Positions 23,089 through 36,400 of a stretch of 64,000 nt of DNA are shown here, piece after piece. Both the position numbers and the translations under genes were made by a program. The notes below the pieces were generated by a model, which worked only from the letters and a program-made list of their open reading frames with translations, was not told the DNA's origin and ran no database searches. The DNA comes from Apostichopus japonicus (taxonomy: Eukaryota; Echinodermata; Holothuroidea; Aspidochirotida; Stichopodidae). The stretch covers positions 14,552,310-14,616,309 of the forward strand of contig NC_092575.1 in NCBI RefSeq assembly GCF_037975245.1, given 5' to 3'. The number at the start of each line of letters is the position of its first letter. Position 1 is the stretch's first letter.

Positions 23089-25299
23089 TATACAGTATAT
23101 ATACAAGAAAAACATCATATCAAATTCTGAAGCGGAATATATCCCCTTTTCCCCACACCAGTATACTGTAGGCAAGCCAGCCCTACCCCAGCCAGTTCCG
23201 ACCCCTTCCTCATTATAGTACAGTATGTAAATAAGTTTTAGACTACAGTATTGATGTCGATTATAAACTCAAGCGCCAGTGGCTTCTTTTGAGGAAGTAT
23301 GAATATATAGTTCACACTCACAAAAATTTAACTGAAGCACATGGTCAAAGGGCCTGCAAAACTTTATGCAAAGTTGCGATGAAGAAATTACTGTGGTATG
23401 AATGCATATTTTACTTAAAAGTAACTCTCAATCCTTTTCAGTATCAGAGATGCTATCTTCCCACAAAATTCATAACTTGTTTCAACTCATAACATCTTGT
23501 CATCAAAACAATGATTCAAATGATATTATATGTGATATTCTTAGAAACAATTCAGCTACAACTTCCTTCTTGCCGAAATATGTGTCAACAAGGCCTAATG
23601 TTATGATATTTGAGTGCACACACCTATGATAGCCTATATGACAAACTTCCATGTTTCTACACAGGGGACAGTGAACATTACAAATACAGTAGTTGTATTT
23701 AAAAAACATACTTTGTGTTCATTGAGCACTAAACTGTAGATCTGTACAAGAATGTTTGTAGTCAATGGCTATGCGACTACAGTACAGTATATGAGTCAAT
23801 CAAATCACAGGGAATTTGGAAGTTACACATCAGTGACTTTTTCTATCACAAAAACCTCTGTACTGGAAATTTTGTTAACTCTTTTCTTTGCAGTTGATTG
23901 TTATGATTCATTTATTTCCAGCAAAATCAATCATCTGTACAAAGAATTGGAAGTTGTGGTTTTTTGAAAAGAAAGAATGAAAGAAAGATATTCATTCAAC
24001 AAAACTATTTGTTTTGTTTTTCATAGGCCTAGCTGTGAGTGTGTGTGTACTTTGGGTTTGTTCATCATCCCCCCCCCCCCCCCCAACCCTGTTGATGATG
24101 CAAAGCATACATGTAAGAAATTTTATTTGAGATGTGGATATTTGCCAATATATTTAATACGGTTTACAAGCGCTGGAGAATGTCAGATCCGTGGTAGTCA
24201 AATGCACATTGATGCCTTGCACATCTACAGTATATATTCATTGCTTTCCAGAAAGTGTCAGCCAGTTGGAACTGTTTTCTAATTAATGCTAACACCTCTC
24301 TAAACTCTCCTACCATATCTTTGCTTCAAAGAACTCATGCTGACAGTGACTGTATGAGCAGTTCGTACCTTCATCCCATGGAAACATAATATTCATACTG
24401 CTCATACTGACACTACGAGTGCCTCTGAAGCGGGACATGAAAGTACAGTATAGAAAATATTGTCCCAACCAGCTGAATTTGTAGCAAATTTAAAAATTTA
24501 CTTTGCTCCTCGCTTGTACCCTAGCACCTTGTTTTATCATGCCTAGAATGAACTGGTAACCTTTAAACACCACGGCTCCTCCGGTCAATGCCCTTCTCAT
24601 TCTACCATCCAAAGTGCCAACATTTTGCGTTTTTCCTTCTGGTTTTTCCTGATCGTTATTCGTACCTGAACTGAATATTCAAAGGAGTGCTCACCTGCAC
24701 AGAGTGCAAAGTAATAAAACTTACTCTATGAAGCATATTAACTTTACGAGGTACAGGTATTTTTAGTTCTGTAAATAAAACTGTTTTTAGGTTTTACTTT
24801 TACAGTAGTTGTTTTAATATTTCAAACCAATAAGGTACAGATCTGTCAAAGTTGTATGGGTACTGTATTCATTTACATCAAACCATTGATGACACATACA
24901 CGCACAAAATAAATTAATTAAATTATTATTTTTTTTTTAAATATGATTGTTTACTTTCTTCAAGACTCATTAGAAAAACTGTTTGGTTTTAATTTAGCCA
25001 TTCAGCCTCTGTTCAGATCCTGCTTGAAACAAAACATCAGGCCCTCTTACTTTTACACTATACAGTGTGTATTCTCTTACACAGGCTCTTTAGTGGATAA
25101 GCAGTTTGCTAACAGTTCTGTTTTAGTTTGGTTTTAATTTAAACTCTGTAAATCACTAATTGTGTCCACATCCATATAATGCAGCACTTGTAGCAGGATT
25201 TCTTCACCACGTTCCAAGGATGTTCTTTAGTCTTTGATTATCATGGCACTGTGGGTGTCAAGGTTATTATTTGAGCCATTTAAGGGGAATGAATAGAAC

Positions 25300-25330
25300 C
25301 AGGGAGTTGTTATGGAATAACAACTCCCTG
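25300..25330. repeat. Perfect 14-bp hairpin
   Basis: CAGGGAGTTGTTAT, loop GGA, ATAACAACTCCCTG. CAGGG ends in inverted orientation recall hAT termini, so this may be the footprint of a collapsed MITE. Confidence 0.6.
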
Positions 25331-28300
25331 ATAGAACGTTGGCCATCCAGGCGTATAATCTTAAAGTCAATATGAACAAACCAATGGTGGTATAGTGAGA
25401 ATATTGTAAATTGCAAATTACATGCATGTGTACCACACAAAAATATGCCAGATCGAGAAAAGAAACAGATCGTTAACAGAATACTGGATGGTCTCCTGTG
25501 GAAAGAATAGACCAGGCCCTTTATACAGACCTACATTGTTGACATCTAGAAACTTTATATGTCATTTCATATTTTTTTGGTATATATTAACAAAGTTTGG
25601 TTATAAAAAAAAATACAGTTTTTCAACAGATGATGTCAGTAGTAAGTAATATACTAATTTTTGTTTGTCTGGGTTATAGCTTGTTGAAGCGCTGATCAGC
25701 TCACTTCACAACAATCTTGGGAGGGCTATTTGTATGATCTAGATACAGTGATGCGAGTGTGACTCATAATACTGTGTACCATACAACAGCCCACAGTGGG
25801 ACCGTGACAAAAGGTAATCACACAATTTATGGTCAGATAATTGTACACCGGATATATCCAGGAATTACAGGGCTGTACAAGTGAACATGTCCAAGTATTC
25901 AATCAATAAGCTCCCATCCTCATTCACCTATTAACTCCAGTTTCCCATTAACTGTATATACCTACTGTATACATGCCCGCATAGCTTTTATAGTAGTTCT
26001 AACTTACACAACGAACTCTGCCATGAAGAATTACAGTCCTCTGTCGGGCTAGTGTGTATTTAGCCTGGTTATGGCTTTTCTAAATTCAAAAGTAGGATTT
26101 TAGCAGCTATTGTAAGCCAGGGATTTAGATCTTTTACAGTTCACTGGTCAAGACTTCATGATCTAATTGTACTCGCTTCAAATATCTTAATTACACAATG
26201 TATATAAGCTACAAGTAGCATGAAATATGTTTAAATAGAAGATTAACCTGTGCAGTTTCAAGAATCAGGGATTTAAGACTTGGAAACTATAGGGTAACTA
26301 CAAAGAAATAAACAGCTTTGAAATAAAAACGTCAGTCATTCTCTGCTGACTAGAGTTAGTAACTAGATAGATGATGGTGCAGGCCGATTGACAACTTGAA
26401 TTCTTTCAAGAGTCAGTCTAAGTAATCAACACATACAGTATATATACAACATTTACAGTACACAACACAGACAGTACATGTATCAAATTCCATGAGGTAG
26501 GCCAACTTAACAGATACTGTATAGACTGAGAGCACAAAATTACTACAAATTACAAAAAGAAAAAAAGACAGGTTGTAACCAGATATTCTGAGTTTTGGAT
26601 GTTTGAAATCCCAAGACTTTGTGGCCAAAGGATCACGATTATTTGCCATTGTAAAATAAATATATATATATGAAAATGCTGAGGTGGTGTGACCTACACA
26701 GTTCACAACATTATGATATTACTGTGTATTTGATTTGGTAACATGAAAAAGTGAAGTAGAAAAAAATTTTGTGTCAGAATACAAATACTGTACATAAAGA
26801 GGTGGTCCAATCATTTAATGAGTGATTCCTTGGAGGTGTTTTCTACATATATAATTTTTATATTTGTAACTTTTCACACAATGTACAATATTTGAGGAGC
26901 TTTGGTTCTCATGGACACAGTTTGCGTATGGGCGACCTAAATATGCCTTTTCAACCGCGGGTTTTTAATGCACAAAAGAGCACTATTTATCTTAGCAGTT
27001 GGGTCAATATTAGTGGATTTTGGAGAACTAGTATTTTGCAATGAAAACGGCAAGAAAAGGTCTTGCTTGGGAATAAAGGCCATCGCAACATGTGTGTGTG
27101 CGTACCCCAGAAAGTCAGGTGCAAGTACAGTAAGGTTCTCCCAAAGCCTAGCTATGTAGCTAGCTACCTTTGTACCTACCTTTGAAGCCAAAGCTGGGGC
27201 GTCAGTCCTTGCTGATACTCTTTGAATTGTTTGGGACATCATGGGTCGGCCATCAATCATGTTAAAATATTTACTGCACTCCTTTTCTCAGTGTGTTTAC
27301 ATACCTGTCTCGACTGTTCCTTTTACTGTACTAAAATTTTACACCTTCCAGACTATACCTAGCATTGAAGTAAAGTCTGGTAGTTTAAATTCTAGCACTG
27401 TGCCTTCATTGACCCTCCTTGTGGTCACCAAGCACCTCCATTTGACTCCCCCCCCCCCCCTTGTGGTCATCGCCCATCACCTCTTACCTCCACATCTACC
27501 CATCAGCACTGGTGATAGTTCTTTCCTTAGTTTGAAATCATGTTTTTCACATTTTTTTCTAATATCTGTGTGATCTCGGACTTCACCATCTGTAAAGAGG
27601 GTCATCATTAGCCTGTATTTTGTTCTGAGAATGAAAGTCAATTCTAGATACAGTATACATTCAACGAATGATTTACTGTATCTGGTATTGCATCACAAAA
27701 TGGCCACCTAAAGTTGCTAAACTTATGTAATAGGCAGTTTTTTTTTGTTTTTTTGTGTTTTTTTTTGTACACAGGACTGTACCTGTAGTACAATAATATA
27801 TATTTTATAAGAAAGAACATGAAGAGCCTTCAAAATTAATTGCTAATGTCACAAACATTTTTTTTACACTAAAATATTCCCTGTACTGTATGGAAATTTA
27901 AGTACTGTACAGTACCTGTGGCAATTTCAACTTATTTATTATTCAGGAATGAGCTGCTTGAAGTCATAAACCAGGGCTTAAATTTGCCAAAACTTGTAGT
28001 TCATACAGTACTTTAGCTGAATTTATAATTGAATTTATAATTAGTTCTGGTTTTAAAAGCAGAAGGATGGAAGTGAACCGTACTGTACTGTACCAAGAAC
28101 TCTGCTCTGTAGGGAGAAGTTCCATTCATGGAACAGCACCTACTGTATGCTGTATATGACTATTTGGGAATAATATGGTAAACTGTGTGCATTGATGTTC
28201 AAAGGGGAAGTGATTGGTTGAAACTTAACTAAGTACTGTAGATAATGTTCATTGAATTCACAAAAAGGAAGTTGCGTGAAAACAAGTAACAATGCATTTT

Positions 28301-28582
28301 GGAAGTGATCCTAAACTTCAACTTATGATGTCACTTCCAATTCATCAGTTTCGGTTCATAACTATTCACCATCAGTGACTGTATCCACATGAAAAAAAGA
28401 TACTGTTGATGCGCATGATTGGGAAAGTTTAGAATACTTTCAAAAGTATCTGCTGGTGGTTTTGCATATCAAGTTCCTTCCAGACATTGAGGGGGTTTGA
28501 AATCATGTAGAGCACTAGGAAGAACACTGTGTGAGGCAATGCACACACTCAGTGATTGGTACAGTACAATGCTTTATACTGG

Positions 28583-30025
28583 CAGGGGTAGGCAACCTTT
28601 TTGAATGAATGGGCCAGATGTAAGGAGTGAAAAATTGACTGAGCCGCACCTAACCAAGGACCTGCTGTTGAGTTCAAACCTTTGATTCCGAGGACTCTCA
28701 AGCAGGGTTCAGTTTCTTCCGGAAGAAACCTATTTCTTCCGGGGACGTGGAAGAAACTGGAAGAAACCTGTTTCTTCCAGGTTTCTTCCAGTTTCTTCCG
28801 GAAGAAACTGGAAGAAACCGGAAGAAACTGTGAAAATTGGCATATACGCAGCACAGCCCACATACATGATAAAGAGACAAATAGCTTACCACCATCTGAT
28901 TGAAATGCATACCATTGAAACCTTAAAAATATGATATTTTTGTTTTGATTATAATTTTGTTAATTTTTCTACACCAAAAGATGTTTGCTTTATATCACAA
29001 TATTGAAGGACTACTTTTCATCTCGCGATCCCCCCATCAACCAGAATTGCATAACTGGCCATACTGTATGAATGATTAACCTGGATTGGCCCATGAACTG
29101 AGGATTTAATACAATAAACACCAAGAAAATAGCCAAACAATATCTGTTAGATTTAGGCAACAGTTTTATTTCTGCAACTCCCTAAATTACAACTTGTAGT
29201 TAACAGGAGGACTTGTCATCCCACAGCAAAAAGAACGAACATTTCACACTACAACTTCCAGTCAAATCTGTTACCCTCATGTCTTGAGTTCAATCTCCAC
29301 AAAATATGGTCATAGTGGTCAATGTAATCGTAGTAATGAGTGTGCATTGTAGTAGGCCTACACTAATTTCCAGGGAACACTTGCCCCTCCACTCAGAAAC
29401 TAGTTTTTAACTAAGAACTGGGCTGTAAAATATAGCTTGCCCATAGTTGTTCCCTGAATTGTCTGCTGTGAGTAGCCTAGTACTATACTGTGTACAGTAT
29501 ATGCTGGAAGCAGGTCATGTGCTCCAAACCTAGATATAGACTACCTAGATGACACTATAGAGCTTCTTGTCCATTTATTACATAGTTAGAAATCAATGCA
29601 GGTTGTTATGAAACTTTATCAACAGTTTTTCCCCCAAAAATGAGTTTCTTCCATTTTGTCCGGAAGAAACTGGAAGAAACCTATTTCTTCCGAGTGGAAT
29701 AAACCGTGGTTTATTCCGCGGTTTTTTCCACCCCCGGAAGAAACCTGCGAACCCTGCTCTCAAGCAATACTGCACAGTAGGTGTGCGTACTTAATCTGTA
29801 TTCACAAAAACATAATGATACACTACAGTTGATAATTAATGGGGATAATACTGTAGGCCTACCTGACAGCATCACTTGTCAATAAATTCTAAGCAGCTAG
29901 CTCGTTTTTTTTTTTTTATGAAAATAGATTGATTTTTTTTTCTTTTTCTTGAGACATCCCACAGGCCGCAAACAAATCACCGGCAGGCCGCAAGTGGCCC
30001 GCGGGCAGTAGGCTGCCCACCCCAG
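28583..30025. mobile_element. Older hAT-like non-autonomous element, interrupted
   Basis: Left end CAGGGGTAGGCAACCT and right end GGCTGCCCACCCCAG are imperfect inverted repeats. Subterminal GCCGCA/GGCCCGCGGGC words are typical of Charlie-type hAT elements. Flanking 8-mers are not identical, indicating age. A second element (28703-29756) is inserted inside. No transposase frame survives. Confidence 0.7.
28703..29756. mobile_element. hAT-like non-autonomous element nested in the older one
   Basis: Bounded by an exact 8-bp target-site duplication CTCTCAAG (28695-28702 and 29757-29764). Ends CAGGGTTC and GAACCCTG are perfect 8-bp inverted repeats. Both ends carry arrays of GTTTCTTCC and its complement GGAAGAAAC (about 28713-28830 and 29640-29745), which look like subterminal transposase-binding repeats. 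The centre is non-coding. Eight-bp duplication plus CAGGG ends identify the hAT superfamily. Confidence 0.88.
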
Positions 30026-33000
30026 TTGTACAGTAGAGGGTATGATTAATACTGTACCAGTTAGCATTTGAGTTTGATTGTGACATCTGCATTAAGGGCT
30101 AAATGACAGTATCAAGGTACAGTGAGCCTGACAAGCCTGCTTGTTCTATTTTGGAATTTGTACATTGTGACTTAATTAGCAGGTATAATTGAACCTATTG
30201 CCTGTGATGGTTTTTGGTATGCAATTGGTTTTGTTGAACTTGATGACTATTCTGGCCTTATCATGCCCATGTTGTATTTCTTGAGACAAGAGAGTGACAT
30301 CCTGCGTGCAACTGAAAAATTCTTGGACCGATATTGCACCACACGGATCTGTAAAATGTATTAGAAGTGATCAACATATAACATAGTGAGTCGGGATTGT
30401 AAAGTTTTCAAAAAGTGCTGACATTTTTTCTAGTGGTGATAAGAGTTGTGATCTAGGAGGGTTACTCTCAATCACTTGTAGAGCCTTGTGTGTGAAACCA
30501 AACATGAAGGAAATGATATGACCATAATTCTTGTCTGGGTTGATGTATACCGCGTGGCTTACTCTCTGGCCTTAACTGAATAAATGTTACACATTCTACT
30601 TTCTTGTTGGAATCATCTTTCCACAGTCATGGCATCTACAACATCTATATATGTATCATATAGCAAAACATTGGTCCAGTCCCAACTAGTTTATCCAGTA
30701 TCCTTCACGCTTTAATGGATTTATTTTACTCAAATACACAATGTATTGAGCATAAAGGTACACTACTGTACTTACTTACTTGATATCTGTGACTCTTTGC
30801 TGTGCTAATTGCAATAAACCTTGAACCATACTGTACATACTATACTGTACTATAGTTTAACTACAGTCCTGTATGTACTGTGGTTGTGGCACAGCAAAAT
30901 GGGATCCTCAAGCAAGATGATAACATTTAGAAATATATCCAAATACTGTACAAGTGAATGACCAAATTTATACAAGAACCAATTCCTCTTAATAAAATCA
31001 ATGTAAATCATGCAAATCACCAGCTGCTGCCATAATAAGAATTATTTGAGTTTATTTCTGCATAACAGGTGAATGCTATATGATTGTAAAACCTTCAAAT
31101 GATTATGTCAAACTGAATTTAAAAAATCACATACTGTACTGTACTGTACTTGACATGTATGGTAATGTCAGTCTGTATGCTATGAGCACACTTCAAATTT
31201 TGTTGTTTAAATATTCGTTGAACTTTGCACTAGAAACAAGTCCCTATAATATATCATTCAATGTAAATCATGTAAATCACCAGCTGCCATGCAGTAAGAA
31301 TTATTTGAGTTAATTTCTGCATAACAGGTGAATGCATATATGATTGTGTAAAACCTTGATCAAAATGACTTTTCCAACAAATGTTATTTTACTAACTTAA
31401 CTAAATCTTCACATGTACTACAGTACTGTATACTGTACTCTACGTACATAAGGGTACCAGTCTTTTGATCACACAACAATTTCTGTTGTTTGAATAGTAG
31501 TTGAACTTTGTACTAGAACCAATTCCCTTTCATATTATATCAATGGATGTTAATCATGGAAATCACCAGTTGCCATGTAGTAAGTATTATTTGAGTTTAT
31601 TTCTGCATAACTGGTGAATGTTAAACTCAATTAAGGAAATCTTCACATGTGCTTTACTGTACTCTGCATAAGGGTAACAGTGGTTTGATCGCACATGGAA
31701 TGTTGTTGTTTGAATAGTACAGTAGTTGAACTTCTATAGTATACTGTATATCTACTGTATACATGTATGTACAGCACATCCATTGGCCAATTTCCGTCCA
31801 AGTAACAGTCATCACATTGTCTCTTTCCACATTCATATTAAGTATACTGTCCATTTCAAGAAAGTTTGTTCTTCCTGCAAGGTTCAACTTCTACTTTTAA
31901 GTACATGTATACAGTACAAACAAGGCATTTAATTCTCATCTGACAAGGTGAAGTTTCGGTTGTACTGTGGCTACCGTGCAGTTCATACTGTATTGTTTAC
32001 ACGGTACCCAAAAAGATAGATACTGTACTGTGTAATTGACAGGGTGCTGCACAGGTTGCCATCTTGTATCTGGGAAGTATAATGTCAAGTCTGCATGGTT
32101 CAGCACTGTTACATGTGCAACTTTGGGCCCAGTTGATCCCTGGCACTTCACAAAGCAATGTGCATGATCTGTATGTGTTCACTAAATGTCATCCAAGTCT
32201 GAAAGTCACGACCACACCTTACACGGTGATCATTGCATCTCACATGATCATCAAGTGGCAGCCATTTTGTCTTCTCTGTATCTAGTAGAAGGTCTGCATA
32301 GTTTGTATGATCAGTTAATTATTTCTATGAATATTACAGTACTGTACATAATTGTTACATGTACTGTACAGTACAATACCTGTAGATGTAACGCCTCATT
32401 GGACACAGAGCAATGTGTTTCATGGCAGCTAGTGGTCGATCATTATACGATATATATGCAATTGGTGTGTTCTTAATTGTATGCAAAATTTACATTTTAT
32501 CTTCGCTGTTTTTCATCATCGCTGATTGTTTGGGTGCACAGTTTTCTGAGAGGACACAAACATACTGTACACAGTATTAAATTCAGATGTTGTGCCCAAA
32601 CTCCTTAGATACAATACTGACATCTAGCCTATACTACTGTAACTGTACTGATAATTAAAGTGATTTTAACTCATATTATTATAGTAGTGTACTAACTGTA
32701 AGCTGCATTGACTAAACAAATCCAGATATTGCATGGTTACTGTGGTTACATGTGTGGTAAATAGGCCTACACAGTTCTGGCAAGCCTATGTATTATTTAA
32801 CTTGGAAGCCTGGCCAGAACAACTTATCCAGCATCGCAGCGCAAGATGCTACAGTATATATAAGCAAAAAGGTCAAGACTTGGTTGATATACAAGTGTAA
32901 GAACATAGCAGTTTTCTACACATGTGGATGATATTCATCGAAAGATGAAAAACAGGACCTTGGAAAAAAAAAATGTGAACAGTTATACTTTGCACATCAT

Positions 33001-33304
33001 TTAGCGATATTCAGTACTACAGTGTACCATACCAGACATGCAGGAAAGAAGACTGCAGTCAGTAGTGTCGGTCTAATAGAAATGTTCTTCACAACACTTA
33101 TTAATGTTTGAATATATGTGTTTTAACATGTTTGTTTACTGATTGATTTTTTTTTTCTGGTTAGAATATATGGGTCGACCATGGTATCAAGCTATTTACA
33201 CTTAGTAGAAGTATATGTACAGTAAAATGATATTACAAGCATTTATACAAATCATGATTTGAACAGAAAGTTTTCTGACACGAACGTTTCATTTCCCTTT
33301 GCAG
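30026..33304. other. Upstream of PLXDC coding exons; no exon recognised
   Basis: May contain the PLXDC promoter and 5' UTR exon, but none could be placed. Holds a dispersed triple repeat (30975-31625) and many TACTGTAC words. Confidence 0.4.
30980..31625. repeat. Interspersed tandem repeat, three copies with 260-290 bp spacing
   Basis: Copies near 30980-31090, 31250-31365 and 31535-31625 share aatcatgtaaatcaccag and ttatttgagtttatttctgc followed by ataacaggtgaatg. Confidence 0.8.
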
Positions 33305-33410
33305 AGTTTGAGCCATCAAGACAACCAACGCAGAACCACCATGTCAAGCTTAGAGAGTGTGTTGATTACTTTGCTTTCTCTTTCTGCCATTACCACAAAT
33401 GCTAACATTG
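33305..33410 (+). CDS. PLXDC: PLXDC exon with start codon and signal peptide
   Basis: A polypyrimidine tract and acceptor (ccctttgcag) precede 36 nt of 5' UTR, then ATG at 33341 in a good context (accaccATG). The peptide begins MSSLESVLITLLSLSAITTN, a typical signal sequence with a hydrophobic core and small residues before the probable cleavage site. The exon ends at GCTAACATTG with donor gtgagt, phase 1. The acceptor implies at least one upstream non-coding exon, which I could not place. An in-frame non-ATG extension upstream is not needed. Confidence 0.85.
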
Positions 33411-36400
33411 GTGAGTACATTTCTACAAAACCAGTAAATGTATACATGTTCACACCACTCTCTCGGGGAATAATTTGTCCATTATCGCATCGCAAAAATG
33501 CGAGACGTAAAATGGTCAAATTGCCATGGATACTTGTTGATGAATGTTTCTGTACACAGGAAACATGCAGGTGCTTTACATGAGACAAACTTTACAGCAT
33601 TCAAAAATTGCCTCTCAAAATTGGACTTCTGCATTATTCCCTTCACTCTTTTACTTAAAGCAGCAATTTGCATTGATTCTCGAGATTTTCCAATACTAGG
33701 ATACTATACCAATGACGTTAACTAAGCTAACTGTAAAGTTTCAACTCAAACTATTCCCGAAAAGTGCAAAAAATATGACATTTTCTGATTTTCGTATTTT
33801 GAATCTTTGACTTCGATAGACTCCTCCCACTTATAGGAACCTTGTGAATATGTATAACACCATGGTTCCTGTGTACAGAAACATACATCAACAAGTACTG
33901 TATAATAACTTGATAGATTCGGAAAAATTGAGGAAAAACGGTGACTCAACGCAAAATGCTGCTTTAAATAATAACGCTCTGAACGTTTTCAAAACAACTG
34001 CAGAAATTAAGATTCGTATTGTATCCATATCATATCCTGTACATTGTGTAAATCCACCATAGGGAGCATAAGGAGCTTCTGTTTTTTGTGGAGGTTATGT
34101 ATTAAATCAATGTCAGCATTAGTCATTGTCAGAAAATCTTGTATAAACATGGTACAGAAAACACAAGGTGCCCTTGTACATACTGTACAGGAGGTCTATC
34201 CACCTCTTCCCAGAATCCCTGCTTTTTTTTGCTGTTTACTTTGGAGGACTTGCACTATATACACGGTCCTGTCAAGTCAGCAGATGTCAAAAGCCTGAAA
34301 AACTTGTAAATTATGCCATAATTCCAACAAAAAAATGTTTTTTCTAGTTCAGATCCACAGTGGCATTAACTAGATAATTTTTTTTTATTCTTGTTACTTG
34401 TTGTCTGGTTTGTGGAGGTGAGAGGTCATCGGATATCATTTTGAGCAGTATTATGTATGTGTATCTCCAAACACAAAAGTATAGCTTGGATGACTTGAGA
34501 CTACTGTACAGTAGTTAGAGAGTGGATCCACAAGAGTCAGGAGTTCAATATTAAAGCTTGCTGATCACTATGAACTTTTATGCACATGTAAAAAAAATTT
34601 GATTAAGACTTGAGAGTCTCATATGAGCATTGAAACATTGATTGTTTTTCATACATGAAATGTGCCATCTGCGTCACAGGGCCTACAGTAGCTGTTAGCC
34701 ATATTATATATAGCTATTACCTTTCCAAAATGGTTACAGTACGTGAATGCTGGTAAATTAAGTATCCTAATTTTATGCAAGCTTTATCACTGGGCAGGTC
34801 TTCACCATGTTGGGATGTGGGTTTAATAGTTCAGGACTGATAGTTAACTTAACGAACAAGTTTGACATTTATAAGCATCTGTTACAGTCTGTTAATCACT
34901 GACATACAGAGCAGTGTACCGCATGACCTCATACAGTAGTCTGTGTTTCTCTGTCATCTTGTTATATACAGTATTGGCTATACCATAAATATACTCATTT
35001 ATTCATGTCGTTTGCATTCATTAATGATTTTGTTTATTTGTTTTATGACAAAATATAAAAAGTAAGTACAGTATGATAAGTACAAATAATGCATTAAGCT
35101 TGGTGAAGGAAGAAGTAAACTAAAAACCTTTAATAGAGGGCGCAACTACAGTAGTAGACGAATAGGACAGTATTTACATGGACCGTTGCAGCGCAGAACG
35201 AACAGTGGACTTCTCACCTCTGTGGAGACGAATGTGACTTAGCTGAAGGGAAAAGTGAAGGGAAAATTAAACTAAAACCTTAGAGGGCACAACTAGTAGA
35301 CGAATAGGACAGTATTTACATGGACTGTTGCAGCACAGAACGAACAGTGGACTTCTCACCTCTGTGTAGATGAATATTTATGACACAACTGCCATCATTT
35401 CGTGGAATGCGGTCTCAGATAGACAGTTCAACGATTGCCATAATTACAATCCTAGACAAAAGGAAATGAGCATGATAACTGCGATTATTGCATTCAACAC
35501 AGCCGAAAGGCGAAAAGTTAGGTTACTCTGAGATGGTGGTAACGTACAGTAGTTTACTACAGTTACATGTACATACTGTAGCAGGCAATCAGTAAACTGT
35601 TGTCATGGTACCTAGTGAGTTACATTTCAGATGTTATTCACACTTCATGTCATAACTGTTAAACACAAGTCCTAAAATCTAGATGCTTGCATAATTATTC
35701 AAAACTGCAAGAACAAAAAACAACAAAAAAACCTTCTCTGGTTAGATATTGAACTCTGCTATTAGTACTGTACAGAATCATGTCTGGAAACGTTTGAAAA
35801 TGTTTTTGCTTTCTCTTTCCATTCAGATAATGCTTGGTACACATACGTCGATCGTGTGGAATCTGTCCGGGAACAAAGAGCCATTCAGGAGTCCGCCACT
35901 CAGTCGCCTATGGAGATGACGACACCACACAATACGACAGAAATTGCAAGTATTTGACTAGAAATGAATATTTGCATATTAAAGGGAAATTCTTTGTTGG
36001 CAGATATGGCTGAATGACTTCAAATGTGTGAATCTTTGCAGCATACGTGTACAGACAGATCTGTTTGTACCTTTATATTAAGTCTTTGGCGGCTAGGCCT
36101 GTAGCCTGAAATTCAGAGTTGGACGGGTACAAACAATTTTGAGGATGGGCACAATATTGTACTTGTGTCCTGCAACTTGTGCATTTTTTTTATACATGCT
36201 GAGTATATGGCATATTTTCCTCCCCTTACACTAATGGGGCACACATTTAACTGGACTTTATATGCCTACTGTAAGCAGTCGGGTCAAAACATATTAGAAA
36301 CACTGTCTGAACAATTTTCCGCCCTGCCTGGCCTAGCTAACTTGATCCGCCCTTTATCTTCGCGATCTCACGTTCCGATTTGGCCAAGGTAATTCTTCAC

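Larger units (their letters stand above)
19806..28582. other. Gene-poor stretch rich in TACTGTAC/GTACAGTA words
   Basis: No convincing exon. Contains a dispersed repeat pair (near 21150-21240 and 21990-22085, sharing aacacttctgttacacctc and aaactaggtc), a 26-bp tandem repeat (23010-23088), poly-C runs (20085-20106, 22494-22504, 24068-24084, 27450-27460) and a perfect hairpin at 25300. From about 21.5 kb the palindromic TACTGTACAGTA word family is strikingly common. Confidence 0.5.

Noticed and set aside
28549-28910. Frames with repeated SSFFRKKLEETWKK peptides on both strands
   Set aside because: Arise from the GTTTCTTCC/GGAAGAAAC subterminal arrays of the nested hAT-like element.
35946-35951. 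GT donor at 35950 for PLXDC exon 2
   Set aside because: Gives phase 1 and an in-frame TAA at the start of exon 3; the GC donor at 35946 fits.
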